Of a DNA stretch of 64,000 nucleotides, positions 10,466 to 24,500 are shown piece after piece. The translations under genes were made by a program, and so were the position numbers. The notes under the pieces were generated by a model. The model saw only the letters and a program-made list of their open reading frames with translations. It did no database searches and had not been told where the DNA came from. Positions within the stretch are counted from its first letter, which is position 1, and every line of letters begins with the position of its first letter. This DNA comes from Eutreptiella sp. 'Long Island Sound 2002' (lineage: Eukaryota > Euglenozoa > Euglenophyceae > Eutreptiales > Eutreptiaceae): the NCBI GenBank assembly GCA_964036045.1, contig OZ038383.1, forward strand, positions 67,523,725 to 67,587,724, in the 5' to 3' direction.

Positions 10466-13400
10466 ATGCGTTCATCCCCCACCCATTGCGGGCTGTCGTC
10501 TAGCCCCCTTAGCGTGGCCTCTTCCGCCCCCTCCGGCCCTTCGTTCCCGGAATGCAGTTGGGGGGATCTGCCGGAGCTCTTGCGGTTTGGAGACCAACCC
10601 CCATCGCCACCGTGGGACTCTGATGCTGAGAAGTGTCTTAGCGACCTGGCCTCCCCCCAGCCTCCATTGCTAACACCGCCTCCCTCTCCCCCTTCACCCC
10701 GCCGTGCACCAACAACCTCTCCAACGCCCGTAAGTCCTCCACGCAGACCCCACATTAACCCAACCCCATACCTGGTAGCCGTGGAAGCCGTGGAGGAGGC
10801 CCTGATGTGCACTGCCGTGCCACCGCCATCCCCCCCGCAACCCCCCAAGTACGTACCCAAGGACCCGCCCACCCCCCCAAAGCCCACTGTACCGGGGCCC
10901 TACAGTGCCAAAACACTGCAGCTCATCCGGGAGAATCACGGGGGTGGGGTCCAGTACTTCGTAGACGGGGTGCTGAACCGCCGGGCGATGTACCGGTTTG
11001 CTGTGCAGCAGCCCAAGAAAAACCCCCTGCGGGTGTGGCAGCAGGGCATGCGAATTAGTCGTTCGCATTTCCTCAGCAGGGACGAGGAGCATGCAGCAGT
11101 GGTACTTGAAATCCTGTGTGCCACCCCAAAACCCCCCGGTATCCCCAAGCCAGCCCCGCCACCTGTGCCGCGTCGGCCGCTGCCCCCTCCACCAAGTGAT
11201 CAGGTGACGCTGACCCAGTATAGCAGGCACCACCGTACCTCACTCCTCCCACTGGCTCCCGCCCCAAAGCGGCCTTGCCCCACCCCGCAGTTTGGTTCAT
11301 TGCTCCAGCGGCGTGCGTCTCAGTCCGCCCCCCCCGCAATTTGCGTCATTGTTCCCTGCGCAAGCCCCCTTGCAGCGACCCCAGACTTCGGCGAGACGTT
11401 TGAATTTCCAGCTCTTCGGGCAGTGTGCGCCGAGCGTCTCTTACTCGTAGGGCACTCTTCCAAATGGCTCCAAAATGGCTCGCCAAGACCAAGTATGGTG
11501 CAAAGCCGAAGCCGAAGGCAACGGCACCACCACCATCACCATCACCATCACCATTGCACGCCCCAGAGGCGCGCGCCTCCGCCCCTGTCCCGGCCCTGGC
11601 GCCGGCTAATAGGGGCGCGCCGCACTGTGCCCCCAAAAAGGCACCGGCAACTCAACCAGGCGCCCCAGAGGCGCCGCAGTCCGCCCCTGTCCCGGCCCAG
11701 GCGCCGGCTGACAGGGGCGCGCCGCACTCTGCCCCCCCAAAGGCAATGGCACCTCAACCGCGCGCCCCAGAGGCGCTGCACTCCGCCCCTGTCCCGGCCC
11801 TGGCGCCGGCTGACAGGGGCGCGCGACCCTTTGCCCCCCCCGCAGGCACCGCCCCAGCCACCACCCGGGGGTGTGGATTTCGTCATGATCCCACCGCAAC
11901 CCTCGGCACAACCACCATCATTGCGCGCCCCAGAGCCGCAGCAATCCGCCCCTGTCCTGGCCATGGCGCCGGTGGACTCGGGCGCGCCACAGGGTGCCCA
12001 ACCCTTTGCACCAGCAATGCGTGCCCCCGAGCCGCAGCAATCCGCCCCTGTCCCGGCCATGGCACCGGCTGACTCGGGCGCGCCACAGGGTACCCAACCC
12101 TCTGCCCCGCAAATGCGTGCCCAAGAGCCGCAGCAATCCGCCCCTGTCCCGGCCATGGCGCCGGCTGACTCGGGCGCGCCACACGGTACCCAACCCTCTG
12201 CCCCGCAAATGCGTGCCCAAGAGCCGCAGCAATCCGCCTCTGTCCCGGCCATGGCGCCGGTCGACTCGGGTGCGCCACAAGGAGCTCAACCCTCTTCACA
12301 ACCACCATGTGCTGCTCAGCCGCAGCAGCCAACACGGTTGCCCACTACGGCCACGTTGAACAACATGGACTACGGGCCCGATGACAACCTTGTCGAAGCG
12401 TTTCCGCAACGGTGGCTTGACCGCGACAAGTTCGTGACCAAAGCATCAGAGGTGTACACCGTCCATGAGATGGCGGCCGCTGAGGTGTGGGCAGACAAGA
12501 ACGGCACCCAGCGGAACCTGGCCTTTGAGCGATGGTTCCCCCACGGTGATGGCGATGGGGATGGGAATGTTCCCCCACCGCCACAATGGGCCTCCCAAAT
12601 GGAGGTTTGGGGCAACTATGAGCTGTCCGATGGTGACATGGTGCGTGGCTGGATCTCCAGCAACCACAAGTGGGATAACAACAAGCCGGACTTCGAGGCG
12701 AGGGTGCATGGAGATGGCATCTCAGGACGGCGTGTTTGGATCAGCTGTGCTAATAAGCCACGCACCAATCTCACTGACACCTATTGGTGTAGGGTTGTCC
12801 CCGACACAGGTGCCTTTCAGACCTTGCGTAGGGAGATCCAGAAGGGAGAAGCGTGGCCCAAACTGCTGGCAAACATGCGGGCCGAACCGAGGGACACGCC
12901 TCTCCTTTCGACCGAGGACCAGGACATCCTGAAACACTTTGTCAAACAGCACGGGCTGAATCCCTCACAGGCGTTGGCTGTGCGGCAGGTGTTGGATGAG
13001 TCATGTATCACAGCATTGACTGGTGGTGCTGGCACAGGGAAGTCGGAGACCTTGGTGGCATGCATCAAGGCCGTGCTATGGCAGCAAGGCCTCCTGGTCG
13101 CCCAAAACCCTGAACCTGCTGACCCGAGTACGTGGAACATGGGCAAGAAGGTGGGGGGACCTGAGACAGATACCCCACCCCGCGCATGCGTGTTGGTGAC
13201 TGCACCCACGAACGCACAAGTCGACATGTTGTTGACACGCGTTCACGAGGAGTGTTACAAGGACAGTGTGTTTCGTGAGAAGGTGCTTGGCGACCACCCA
13301 GCCCCCTAGTTGCGCCTCCGAGCCCAATGGGCTACTGCCCCAACAGGCCTGGCACCCTTCGACCAGGAGGCGGTGCAGAAGACCTTGGGCAAGACCCCAG

Positions 13401-15283
13401 GTTGCAAGCCTACCCTCAAATGTGCCCTCAACTCCTGCCGTGTGCTGTTTGCCACGGCTGGGATGGTTGCTAACCGGCACAAGATGCTGCTTGGGAAAGG
13501 GCACGAAAAAACCAGGTTTGCGTTCAGCTTCGTGGATGAGGCGTCGAGGAACAGCATCCCTGTAGGCGTGGACTTGGCCGCCATGGGCGGCCAATGTCTG
13601 CTGTGTGGTGACCCAGGGCAGTTGCGGCCCTACAGCCACGTCCAGCTTTTGGCAAGTTGGTGTGAGGCTGAGAAGCTTGAGGTAGTCCCCCACAGAGTGG
13701 CATGGCCACGGGAGGACACCTTCAAGTACAACAATGTTGTACGGGACGGTCCTGGCCCGGAAGTGCATTGGCATGATTCGCATCGGTTTTGCACCACCAG
13801 CAACTTGCAATTTTTTTTGTACCGCACGCGCTGCCGGGCCAGTATCCTGGTACAACAGTACCGGATGACCCAGCCGCTGGCCACGGTCATGCGTGCCTTG
13901 TTTACGGGGGGGGCAGTTGGCCACTACCTGACTACCACTCATCTGAGCACCCCCTCCCCGACCCCATCCTGAACAACCCCATCCGCATTGTGGACCTCGC
14001 TGGGTCCACCTGGTGGGGGGAGTTGGAGCAGACTTTGGGGGCACAGGACCTAGGTAGAATGTTGCACGACGTACAGGAAGCATGGGCCACCCTGCGAATG
14101 GATCCGGTGTTGCTGAACAAGGGGGGCCTGAGCATGGAGGAGGGTCTGCTGGTGTGCCATTCTTTGGAGTATGCTGCCAGGAAAGGGACCTACCCAGCAC
14201 AGTCGGTAGCGGTAGTGACGACTCACTACGCACAGATGGTGTGGCTAAAACACTGCGTGGCGTTTGTTGGCCGCAAGTGGCAGGCCCATCATGTAAACCT
14301 CCTCAGAACGGTTGCCACCCTCGATAGGTTCCCGGGGCTGCAAGCCCCAGTGATCCTGGCCTCCCTGGTGTCCACGACACCAGGGATCATGCACGACATC
14401 TGGCGGTCAAACACCCTGACCAGCAGGGCGCAGTCGGAGCTGCACCTCTTCGGGCAGTTTGCACAGTGGACCACCCACCCCACCCCTGGTTTATGGCTCG
14501 AGGCACTGCACGCGATGCAGTGGGAAGCAGCCTCCGTGACTGTGAGCGACACTCTTGAGCTGGCAGGGGTTCTGAGGGAGGCCGCAACTGTGGAGAAGAT
14601 TGTGCATGGCACAATCTACCGGTTGGCTGGGGGGGTGGTGGGGCACTGGCTGTGGAAGCCATGGAGGAGGCACAAGAGGGCACGGGACCCATGGAGGTAT
14701 TCACCAGGCAGTGCGGATCTGTTGCTTGACTTAGAGCGCATCATGGCCAACAATCGGAAGGATGAGGTGTCTGTTTCTCTGAGGGATGCACGGGGGAACA
14801 TTTGGAAACCCCGCCTTCTGGGGGTCACCCTGCCTGACTTCACCGAATGGGCGCTGCCGTACGTCTTGGTTGAGGACGATGGACAAGGGGACAGGGGAGA
14901 GGGGGACTGGGGGGGGCTGGTGAGGGTAACCCACACATCCAAGCTTGACGTGTGGGAGCAGCGACTCGTCCAGCACCTGGTGGGAAGGCCCCTCTTCTAC
15001 AAGCAAAAGTACAGCAACAAGGAGACAGTAGGGGCGTACCGCACGATTCACCTGCCCTTGTGGTAGGACGCGTACGCCTGCTTGGATTCCCTGCCGTTCT
15101 TGTGTGCGGAATTCCGCACCCCTATTGGTGTGTACGTGGCGTCCCTGCTCCATGCTGTGCACCCTTGCCCTGGGGCCCTTGGGGTGTGTGCACCAATTCC
15201 GGTGCACGAGGAGGAAGCCCCCCAATGTGGGTGGCGCAAGCTGCCCCACAGGGTGAAAGATTACATTTTGGGCCGCCACTAAC
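10466..15283 (+). pseudogene. UPF1-like superfamily 1 helicase with proline-rich repeat N-terminus
   Basis: One frame runs from ATG 10466 to about 13940 with a TAG at 13307. It then shifts by one base near 13945 and runs to TAA 15281-15283 with another TAG at 15064. Residues 1-625 are Pro/Ala/Ser-rich tandem repeats. The helicase core shows LNPSQALAVRQVL (Q-motif-like), GGAGTGKSE (Walker A, residue about 852), APTNAQVD (motif Ia), FVDEAS (Walker B), CGDPGQLRP (motif III), VQQYRMTQP (motif IV) and TVATLDRFPGLQAPVIL (motif V). The DEAS box and QYRM signature fit the UPF1/SMG2/Dna2 group, ATP-driven 5'-3' helicases, and not PIF1 or RecQ. The motif VI arginine finger is unclear. This is the main gene of the middle element and presumably acts on nucleic acid during its movement or expression. 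Single-base shift plus stops suggest decay, or stop reassignment plus an assembly error. Confidence 0.75.
11540..12300 (+). repeat. In-gene tandem repeats, about 96-105 bp
   Basis: From about 12005 the unit is 96 bp and encodes a 32-residue motif containing EPQQSAPVPAMAPADSGAP. From 11555 to 11850 the unit is about 105 bp and is the same repeat, but in the main frame it reads as Arg-rich nonsense. The frame one base over gives APVPALAPANRGAP. A (CAC/CAT)n His run at about 11530 marks the first frame change. Confidence 0.7.
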
Positions 15284-15573
15284 CCTGTATGTAGACAAAC
15301 ATGCATTGACCCATGGCCTCTGACCGTCCCTGCCACATCACAACAGTACCAGCCACAGCACCAGCGGGAAAGAGTACACAGATGTGATCACCACCAGGTT
15401 TGCTGCACTGTGCGTTCATTATGTTTGTCCGCAACAGTATGAGTGTGCCCATGCCTGACTGCCCAAGATTGAAGGAGGTCACCAAGGTCTTCAGGGTGGG
15501 GATGCCCAAAAAGGAGGTTGAAGACACGCCAACGATAATTGCCGTTCAACAATGATACATGACAATGACAGTG
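15284..15573 (+). other. Tail after the helicase frame; possible coding remnants
   Basis: No long frame exists, but short readable stretches on the plus strand (SGKEYTDVITTRFAALC at about 15368, then CPRLKEVTKVFRVGMPKK at about 15455) suggest the helicase gene continues in shifted frames up to the satellite. If so, the inner array entered the gene and the zinc-finger segment at 41318 is the displaced 3' end. Confidence 0.35.
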
Positions 15574-18500
15574 CGGATGGGGTTCCGTCAAATATTTGGG
15601 GGGTCTAAACCCCCAAATATATTTTACGGAAGGGGTTCCATCAAATATTTGGGGGCTCTACACCCCCAAAATATTTCACGAAAGGGGTTCCGTCCGGCCA
15701 GGACCCCAAGGCAGGTCACCTTGTCCTTCATTTGTATTCCAAATGACTCCAGTTGTTCTGTCTGTATGTCGCTGAAGGACCGCTTTAGTACCAGACCACA
15801 TTTGTCCCAATTGAGTGCAAGACCCGTCAATTGTTCAAATTGTTACATGACTTGGAGCAGTGGTTGAGTGTTGTAGCAATGTGCTGAAATCCCCTTGGTT
15901 CCGTCAAATATTTGGGGGGTCTACAGCCCCCAAATATTTGACGGATGGGGTTCCGTCAAATATTTGGGGGCACTACACCCCCAAAATATTTGACGGAACC
16001 CCATCCGTCAAAATTTTAGGGGCTCTACACCCCCAAATATTTGACAGAAGGGGTTCCGTCAAATATTTGGGGGGTCTACAGCCCCAAAATATTTGACGGA
16101 AGGGGTTCCGTCAAATATTTGGGGGGTCTACAGCCCCCAAACATTTGACGGAAGGGGTTCCGTCAAATATTTTGGGGGTCTATAGCCCCAAAATATTTGA
16201 CGGATGGGGTTCCGTCAAATATTTGGGGGCTCTACAGCCCCAAAATATTTGACGGATGGGGTTCCGTCAAATATTTGGGGGCTCTACACCCCCAAATTTT
16301 TGACGGAACCCCATCCGTCAAATATTTAGGGGCTCTACACCCCCAAAATATTTGACGGATGGGGTTCCGTCAAATATTTGGAGGGTCTACACCCCCAAAA
16401 TATTTGACGGAACCCCATCCGTCAAATCTTTTAGGGGTCTACAGACCCCAAATATTTGACGGAAGGGGTTCCGTCAAATATTTGGGGGCACTACACCCCC
16501 AAAATATTTGACGGAACCCCATCCGTCAAATTTTTAGGGGCTCTACACCCCCAAAATATTTGACGGAAGGGGTTCCGTCAAATATTTGGGGGGTCTACAG
16601 CCCCCAAACATTTGACGGAAGGGGTTCCGTCAAATATTTTGGGGGTCTGTAGCCCCAAAATATTTGACGGATGGGGTTACGTCAAATATTTGGGGGCTCT
16701 ACAGCCCCAAAATATTTAACAGGTGGGGTTCCGTCAAATATTTGGGGGCTCTACACCCCCAAAATATTTGACGGAACCCCATCCGTCAAAATTTTAGGGG
16801 CTCTACACCCCCAAAATATTTCACAGAAGGGGTTCCGTCACATATTTGGGGGGTCTACAGCCCCAAAATATTTGACGGAACCCCATCCGTCAAATATTTA
16901 GGGGCTCTACACCCCCAAAATATTTGACGGATGGGGTTCCGTCAAATATTTGGAGGGTCTACACCCCCAAAATATTTGACGGAACCCCATCCGTCAAATC
17001 TTTTAGGGGTCTACAGACCCCAAATATTTCACGGAAGGGGTTCCGTCAAATATTTGGGGGCACTACACCCCCAAAATATTTGACGGAACCCCATCCGTCA
17101 AATTTTTAGGGGCTCTACACCCCCAAAATATTTGACGGAAGGGGTTCCGTCAAATTTTTAGGGGCTCTACACCCCCAAAATATTTGACGGAAGGGGTTCC
17201 GTCAAATATTTGGGGGGTCTACAGCCCCCAAACATTTGACGGAAGGGGTTCCGTCAAATAGTTTGGGGGTCTATAGCCCCAAAATATTTGACGGATGGGG
17301 TTCCGTCAAATATTTGGGGGCTCTACAGCCCCAAAATATTTGACGGATGGGGTTCCGTCAAATATTTGGGGGCTCTACACCCCCAAAATTTTTGACGGAA
17401 CCCCATCCGTCAAATAGTTGGGAGCTCTACACCCCCAAAATATTTGACGGAAGGGGTTCCATCAAATATTTCGAGGGTCTACACCCCCAAAATATTTGAC
17501 GGAACCCCTTCCGTCAAATGTTTGGGGGCTGTAGACCCCCCAAATATTTGACGGAACCCCTTCCGTCAAATATTTTGGGGGTGTAGAGCCCCTAAAAATT
17601 TGACGGAACCCCTTCCGTCAAATATTTTGGGGGTGTAGAGCCCCTAAAAATTTGACGGATGGGGTTCCGTCAAATATTTTAGGGGTCTACAGACCCCAAA
17701 TATTTGACGGAAGGGGTTCCGTCAAATATTTGGGGGCACTACACCCCCAAAATATTTGACGGAACCCCATCCGTCAAATTTTTAGGGGCTCTACACCCCC
17801 AAAATATTTGACGGAAGGGGTTCCGTCAAATTTTTAGGGGCTCTACACCCCCAAAATATTTGACGGAAGGGGTTCCGTCAAATATTTGGGGGGTCTACAG
17901 CCCCCAAACATTTGACGGAAGGGGTTCCGTCAAATATTTTGGGGGTCTATAGCCCCAAAATATTTGACGGACGGGGTTCCGTCAAATATTTGGGGGCTCG
18001 ACAGCCCCAAAATATTTGACGGGTGGGGTTCCGTCAAATATTTGGGTGCTCTACACCCCCCAAATATTTGACGGAACCCCATCCGTCAAAATTTTAGGGG
18101 CTCTACACCCCCAAAATATTTCACAGAAGGGGTTCCGTCACATATTTGGGGGGTCTACAGCCCCAAAAAATTTGACGGAAGGGGTTCCGTCAAATATTTG
18201 GGGGGTCTACAGCCCCCAAACATTTGACGGAAGGGGTTCCGTCAAATATTTTGGGGGTCTATAGCCCCAAAATATTTGACGGATGGGGTTCCGTCAAATA
18301 TTTGGGGGCTCTACAGCCCCAAAATATTTGACGGATGGGGTTCCGTCAAATATTTGGGGGCTCTACACCCCCAAAATTTTTGACGGAACCCCATCCGTCA
18401 AAAATTTGGGGGCTCTACACCCCCAAAATATTTGACGGAAGGGGTTCCGTCAAATATTTGGAGGGTCTACACCCCCAAAATATTTGACGGAACCCCATCC

Positions 18501-21500
18501 GTCAAATATTTTAGGGGTCTACAGACCCCAAATATTTGACGGAAGGGGTTCCGTCAAATATTTGGGGGCACCACACCCCCAAAATATTTGACGGAACCCC
18601 ATCCGTCAAATTTTTAGGGGCTCTACACCCCCAAAATATTTGACGGAAGGGGTTCCGTCAAATTTTTAGGGGCTCTACACCCCCAAAATATTTGACGGAA
18701 GGGGTTCCGTCAAATATTTGGGGGGTCTACAGCCCCCAAACATTTGACGGAAGGGGTTCCGTCAAATATTTTGGGGGTCTATAGCCCCAAAATATTTGAC
18801 GGACGGGGTTCCGTCAAATATTTGGGGGCTCGACAGCCCCAAAATATTTGACGGGTGGGGTTCCGTCAAATATTTTGGGGGTCTATAGCCCCAAAATATT
18901 TGACGGATGGGGTTCCGTCAAATATTTGGGGGCTCTACACCCCCAAAAATTTTGACGGAACCCCATCCGTCAAATATTTGGGGGCTCTACACCCCCAAAA
19001 TATTTGACGGAAGGGGTTCCGTCAAATATTTGGAGGGTCTACACCCCCAAAATTTTTGACGGAACCCCATCCGTCAAATATTTTAGGGGTCTACAGACCC
19101 CAAATATTTGACGGAAGGGGTTCCGTCAAATATTTGGGGGCACTACACCCCCAAAATATTTGACGGAACCCCATCCGTCAAATTTTTAGGGGCTCTACAC
19201 CCCCAAAATATTTGACGGAAGGGGTTCCGTCAAATTTTTAGGGGCTCTACATCCCCAAAATATTTGACGGAAGGGGGTCCGTCAAATATTTGGGGGGTCT
19301 ACAGCCCCCAAACATTTGACGGAAGGGGTTCCGTCAAATATTTTGGGGGTCTATAGCCCCAAAATATTTGACGGACGGGGTTCCGTCAAATATTTGGGGG
19401 CTCTACAGCCCCAAAATATTTGACGGGTGGGGTTCCGTCAAATATTTGGGGGCTCTACACCCCCAAAATATTTGACGGAAGGGGTTCCGTCAAATATTTG
19501 GAGGGTCTACACCCCCAAAATATTTGACGGAACCCCATCCGTCAAATATTTTGGGGGTCTACAGACCCCAAATATTTGACGGAAGGGGTTCCGTCAAATA
19601 TTTGGGGGCTCTACAGCCCCAAAATATTTGACGGATGGGGTTCCGTCAAATATCTGGGGGCTCTACAGCCCCAATATATTTGACGGAACCCCATCCGTCA
19701 AATATTTGGGGGCTCTACACCCCCAAAATATTTGACGGAACCCCATCGGTCAAATATTTGGGGGCTCTACACCCCCAAAATATTTGACGGAAGGGGTTCC
19801 GTCAAATATTTGGGGGCTGTAGACCCCCAAAATATTTGACGGATGGGGTTCCGTCAAATATTTGGGGGGTCTACAGCCCCAAAATATTTGACGGATGGGG
19901 TTCCGTCAAATATTTGGGGGGTCTACAGCCCCAAAATATTTGACGGAAGGGGTTCGGTCAAATATTTGGGGGCTCTACACCCCCAAAATATTTGACGGAA
20001 GGGGTTCCGTCAAATATTTGGGGGCTCTACACCCCCAAAATATTTGACGGAAGGGGTTCCGTCAAATATATGGGGGCACTACACCCCCAAAATATTTGAC
20101 GGGTGGGGTTCCGTCAAATATTTGGGGGGTCTACAGCCCCAAAATATTTGACGGATGGGGTTCCGTCAAATATTTGGGGGGTCTACAGCCCCAAAATATT
20201 TGACGGGTGGGGTTCCGTCAAATATTTGGGGGGTCTACAGCCCGAAAATATTTGATGGAACCCCGTCCGTCAAATATTTGGGGGCTCTACACCCCCAAAA
20301 TATTTGACGGAAGGGGTTCCGTCAAATGTTTGGGGGGTCTACACCCCCAAAATATTTGACGGAAGGGGTTCCGTCAAATATTTGGGGGGTCTACAGCCCC
20401 AAAATATTTGACGGATGGGGTTCCGTCAAATATTTGGGGGCTCTACACCCCCAAAATATTTGACGGAAGGGGTTCCGTCAAATATTTGGGGGGTCTACAG
20501 CCCCAAAATATTTGACGGATGGGGTTCCGTCAAATATTTGGGGGCTCTACACCCCCAAAATATTTGACGGAACCCCATCCGTCAAATATTTGGGGGCTCT
20601 ACACCCCCAAAATATTTGACGGAAGGGGTTCCGTCAAATATTTGGGGGGTCTACAGCCCCAAAATATTTGACGGATGGGGTTCCGTCAAATATTTGGGGG
20701 CTCTACAGCCCCAAAATATTTGACGGAAGGGGTTCTGTCAAATATTTGGGGGCTCTACGACCCCAAAATATTTGACGGAAGGGGTTCCGTCAAATATTTG
20801 GGGGGTCTACAGCCCCAAAATATTTGACGGATGGGGTTCCGTCAAATATTTGGGGGGTCCACAGCCCCAAAATATTTGACGGATGGGGTTCCGTCAAATA
20901 TTTGGGGGCTCTACACCCCCAAAATATTTGACGGAACCCCATCCGTCAAATATTTGGGGGCTCTACACCGCCAAAATATTTGACGGAAGGGGTTCCGTCA
21001 AATATTTGGGGGGTCTACAGCCCCAAAATATTTGACGGATGGGGTTCCGTCAAATATTTGGGGGCTCTACAGCCCCAAAAAATTTGATGGAACCCCATCC
21101 GTCAAATGTTTGGGGGGTCTACAGCCCCAAAATATTTGACGGAAGGGGTTCCGTCAAATATTTGGGGGCTCTACACCCCCAAAATATTTGACGGAAGGGG
21201 TTCCGTCAAATATATGGGGGCACTACACCCCCAAAATATTTGACGGGTGGGGTTCCGTCAAATATTTGGGGGGTCTACAGCCCCAAAATATTTGACGGAA
21301 GGGGTTCCGTCAAATATTTGGGGGGTCTACAGCCCCAAAATATTTGACGGGTGGGGTTCCGTCAAATATTTGGGGGGTCTACAGCCCCAAAATATTTGAT
21401 GGAACCCCGTCCGTCAAATATTTGGGGGCTCTACACCCCCAAAATATTTGACGGAAGGGGTTCCGTCAAATATTTGGGGGGTCTACACCCCCAAAATATT

Positions 21501-24500
21501 TGACGGAAGGGGTTCCGTCAAATATTCTGGGGGTCTACAGCCCCAAAATATTTGACGAATGGGGTTCCGTCAAATATTTGGGGGCTCTACACCCCCAAAA
21601 TATTTGACGGAAGGGGTTCCGTCAAATATTTGGGGGGTCTACAGCCCCAAAATATTTGACGGATGGGGTTCCGTCAAATATTTGGGGGCTCTACACCCCC
21701 AAAATATTTGACGGAACCCCATCCGTCAAATATTTGGGGGCTCTACACCGCCAAAATATTTGACGGAAGGGGTTCCGTCAAATATTTGGGGGGTCTACAG
21801 CCCCAAAATATTTGACGGATGGGGTTCCGTCAAATATTTGGGGGCTCTACAGCCCCCAAATATTTGACGGAAGGGGTTCTGTCAAATATTTGGGGGCTCT
21901 ACGACCCCAAAATATTTGACGGAAGGGGTTCCGTCAAATATTTGGGGGGTCTACAGCCCCAAAATATTTGACGGATGGGGTTCCGTCAAATATTTGGGGG
22001 GTCTACAGCCCCAAAATATTTGACGGATGGGGTTCCGTCAAATATTTGGGGGCTCTACACCCCCAAAATATTTGACGGAACCCCATCCGTCAAATATTTG
22101 GGGGCTCTACACCCCCAAAATATTTGACGGAAGGGGTTCCGTCAAATATTTGGGGGGTCTACAGCCCCAAAATATTTGACGGATGGGGTTCCGTCAAATA
22201 TTTGGGGGCTCTACAGCCCCAAAAAATTTGATGGAACCCCATCCGTCAAATGTTTGGGGGGTCTACAGCCCCAAAATATTTGACGGAAGGGGTTCCGTCA
22301 AATATTTGGGGGCTCTACACCCCCAAAATATTTGACGGAAGGGGTTCCGTCAAATATATGGGGGCACTACACCCCCAAAATATTTGACGGGTGGGGTTCC
22401 GTCAAATATTTGGGGGGTCTACAGCCCCAAAATATTTGACGGAAGGGGTTCCGTCAAATATTTGGGGGGTCTACAGCCCCAAAATATTTGACGGGTGGGG
22501 TTCCGTCAAATATTTGGGGGGTCTACAGCCCCAAAATATTTGATGGAACCCCGTCCGTCAAATATTTGGGGGCTCTACACCCCCAAAATATTTGACGGAA
22601 GGGGTTCCGTCAAATATTTGGGGGGTCTACACCCCCAAAATATTTGACGGAAGGGGTTCCGTCAAATATTTGGGGGGTCTACAGCCCCAAAATATTTGAC
22701 GAATGGGGTTCCGTCAAATATTTGGGGGCTCTACACCCCCAAAATATTTGACGGAAGGGGTTCCGTCAAATATTTGGGGGGTCTACAGCCCCAAAATATT
22801 TGACGGATGGGGTTCCGTCAAATATTTGGGGGCTCTACACCCCCAAAACATTTGACGGAACTCCATCCGTCAAATATTTGGGGGCTCTACACCGCCAAAA
22901 TATTTGACGGAAGGGGTTCCGTCAAATATTTGGGGGGTCTACAGCCCCAAAATATTTGACGGATGGGGTTCCGTCAAATATTTGGGGGCTCTACAGCCCC
23001 CAAATATTTGACGGAAGGGGTTCTGTCAAATATTTGGGGGCTCTACGACCCCAAAATATTTGACGGAAGGGGTTCCGTCAAATATTTGGGGGGTCTACAG
23101 CCCCAAAATATTTGACGGATGGGGTTCCGTCAAATATTTGGGGGGTCTACAGCCCCAAAATATTTGACGGATGGGGTTCCGTCAAATATTTGGGGGCTCT
23201 ACACCCCCAAAATATTTGACGGAACCCCATCCGTCAAATATTTGGGGGCTCTACACCCCCAAAATATTTGACGGAAGGGGTTCCGTCAAATATTTGGGGG
23301 GTCTACAGCCCCAAAATATTTGACGGATGGGGTTCCGTCAAATATTTGGGGGCTCTACAGCCCCAAAAAATTTGATGGAACCCCATCCGTCAAATGTTTG
23401 GGGGGTCTACAGCCCCAAAATATTTGACGGAAGGGGTTCCGTCAAATATTTGGGGGCTCTACACCCCCAAAATATTTGACGGAAGGGGTTCCCTCAAATA
23501 TTTGGGGGGTCTACAGCCCCAAAATATTTGACGGATGGGGTTCCGTCAAATATTTGGGGGCTCTACACCCCCAAAATATTTGACGGAAGGGGTTCCGTCA
23601 AATATTTGGGGTCACTACACCCCCAAAATATTTGACGGAAGGGATTCCGTCAAATATTGGGGGGGTCTACAGCCCCAAAATATTTGACGGATGGGGTTCC
23701 GTCAAATATTTGGGGGCTCTACACCCCCAAAATATCTGACGGAACCCCATCCGTCAAATATTTGGGGGCTCTACACCCCCAAAATATTTGACGGAAGGGG
23801 TTCCGTCAAATATTTGGGGGGTCTACAGCCCCAAAATATTTGACGGATGGGGTTCCGTCAAATATTTTGGGGGCTCTACACCCCCGAAAATATTTGACGG
23901 AACCCCATCCATCAAATATTTGGGGGCTCTACACCCCCAAAATATTTGACGGAAGGGGTTCCGTCAAATATTTGGGGGGTCTACAGCCCCAAAATAATTG
24001 ACGGAAGGGGTTCCGTCAAATATTTGGGGGGTCTACAGCCCCAAAATATTTGACGGATGGGGTTCCGTCAAATATTTGGGGGCTCTATAGCCCCAAAATA
24101 TTTGATGGAACCCCATCCGTCAAATATTTGGGGGCTCTACACCCCCAAAATATTTGACGGAAGGGGTTCCGTCAAATATTTGGGGGGTCTACAGCCCCAA
24201 AATATTTGACGGGTGGGGTTCCGTCAAATATTTGGGGGGTCTACAGCCCCAAAATATTTGACGGATGGGGTTCCGTCAAATATTTGGGGGGTCTACAGCC
24301 CCAAAATATTTGATGGAACCCCATCCGTCAAATATTTGGGGGGTCTACACCCCCAAAATATTTGACGGAAGGGGTTCCGTCAAATATTTGGGGGGTCTAC
24401 ACCCCCAAAATATTTGATAGAAGGGGTTCCGTCAAATATTTGGGGGCTCTACACCCCCAAAATATTTGACGGAAGGGGTTCCGTCAAATATTTGGGGGCT

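Noticed and set aside
10466-15283. PIF1/Helitron helicase
   Set aside because: DEAS Walker B, GDPGQL and QYRM motifs point to the UPF1-like group; no HUH Rep domain or Helitron ends were seen.
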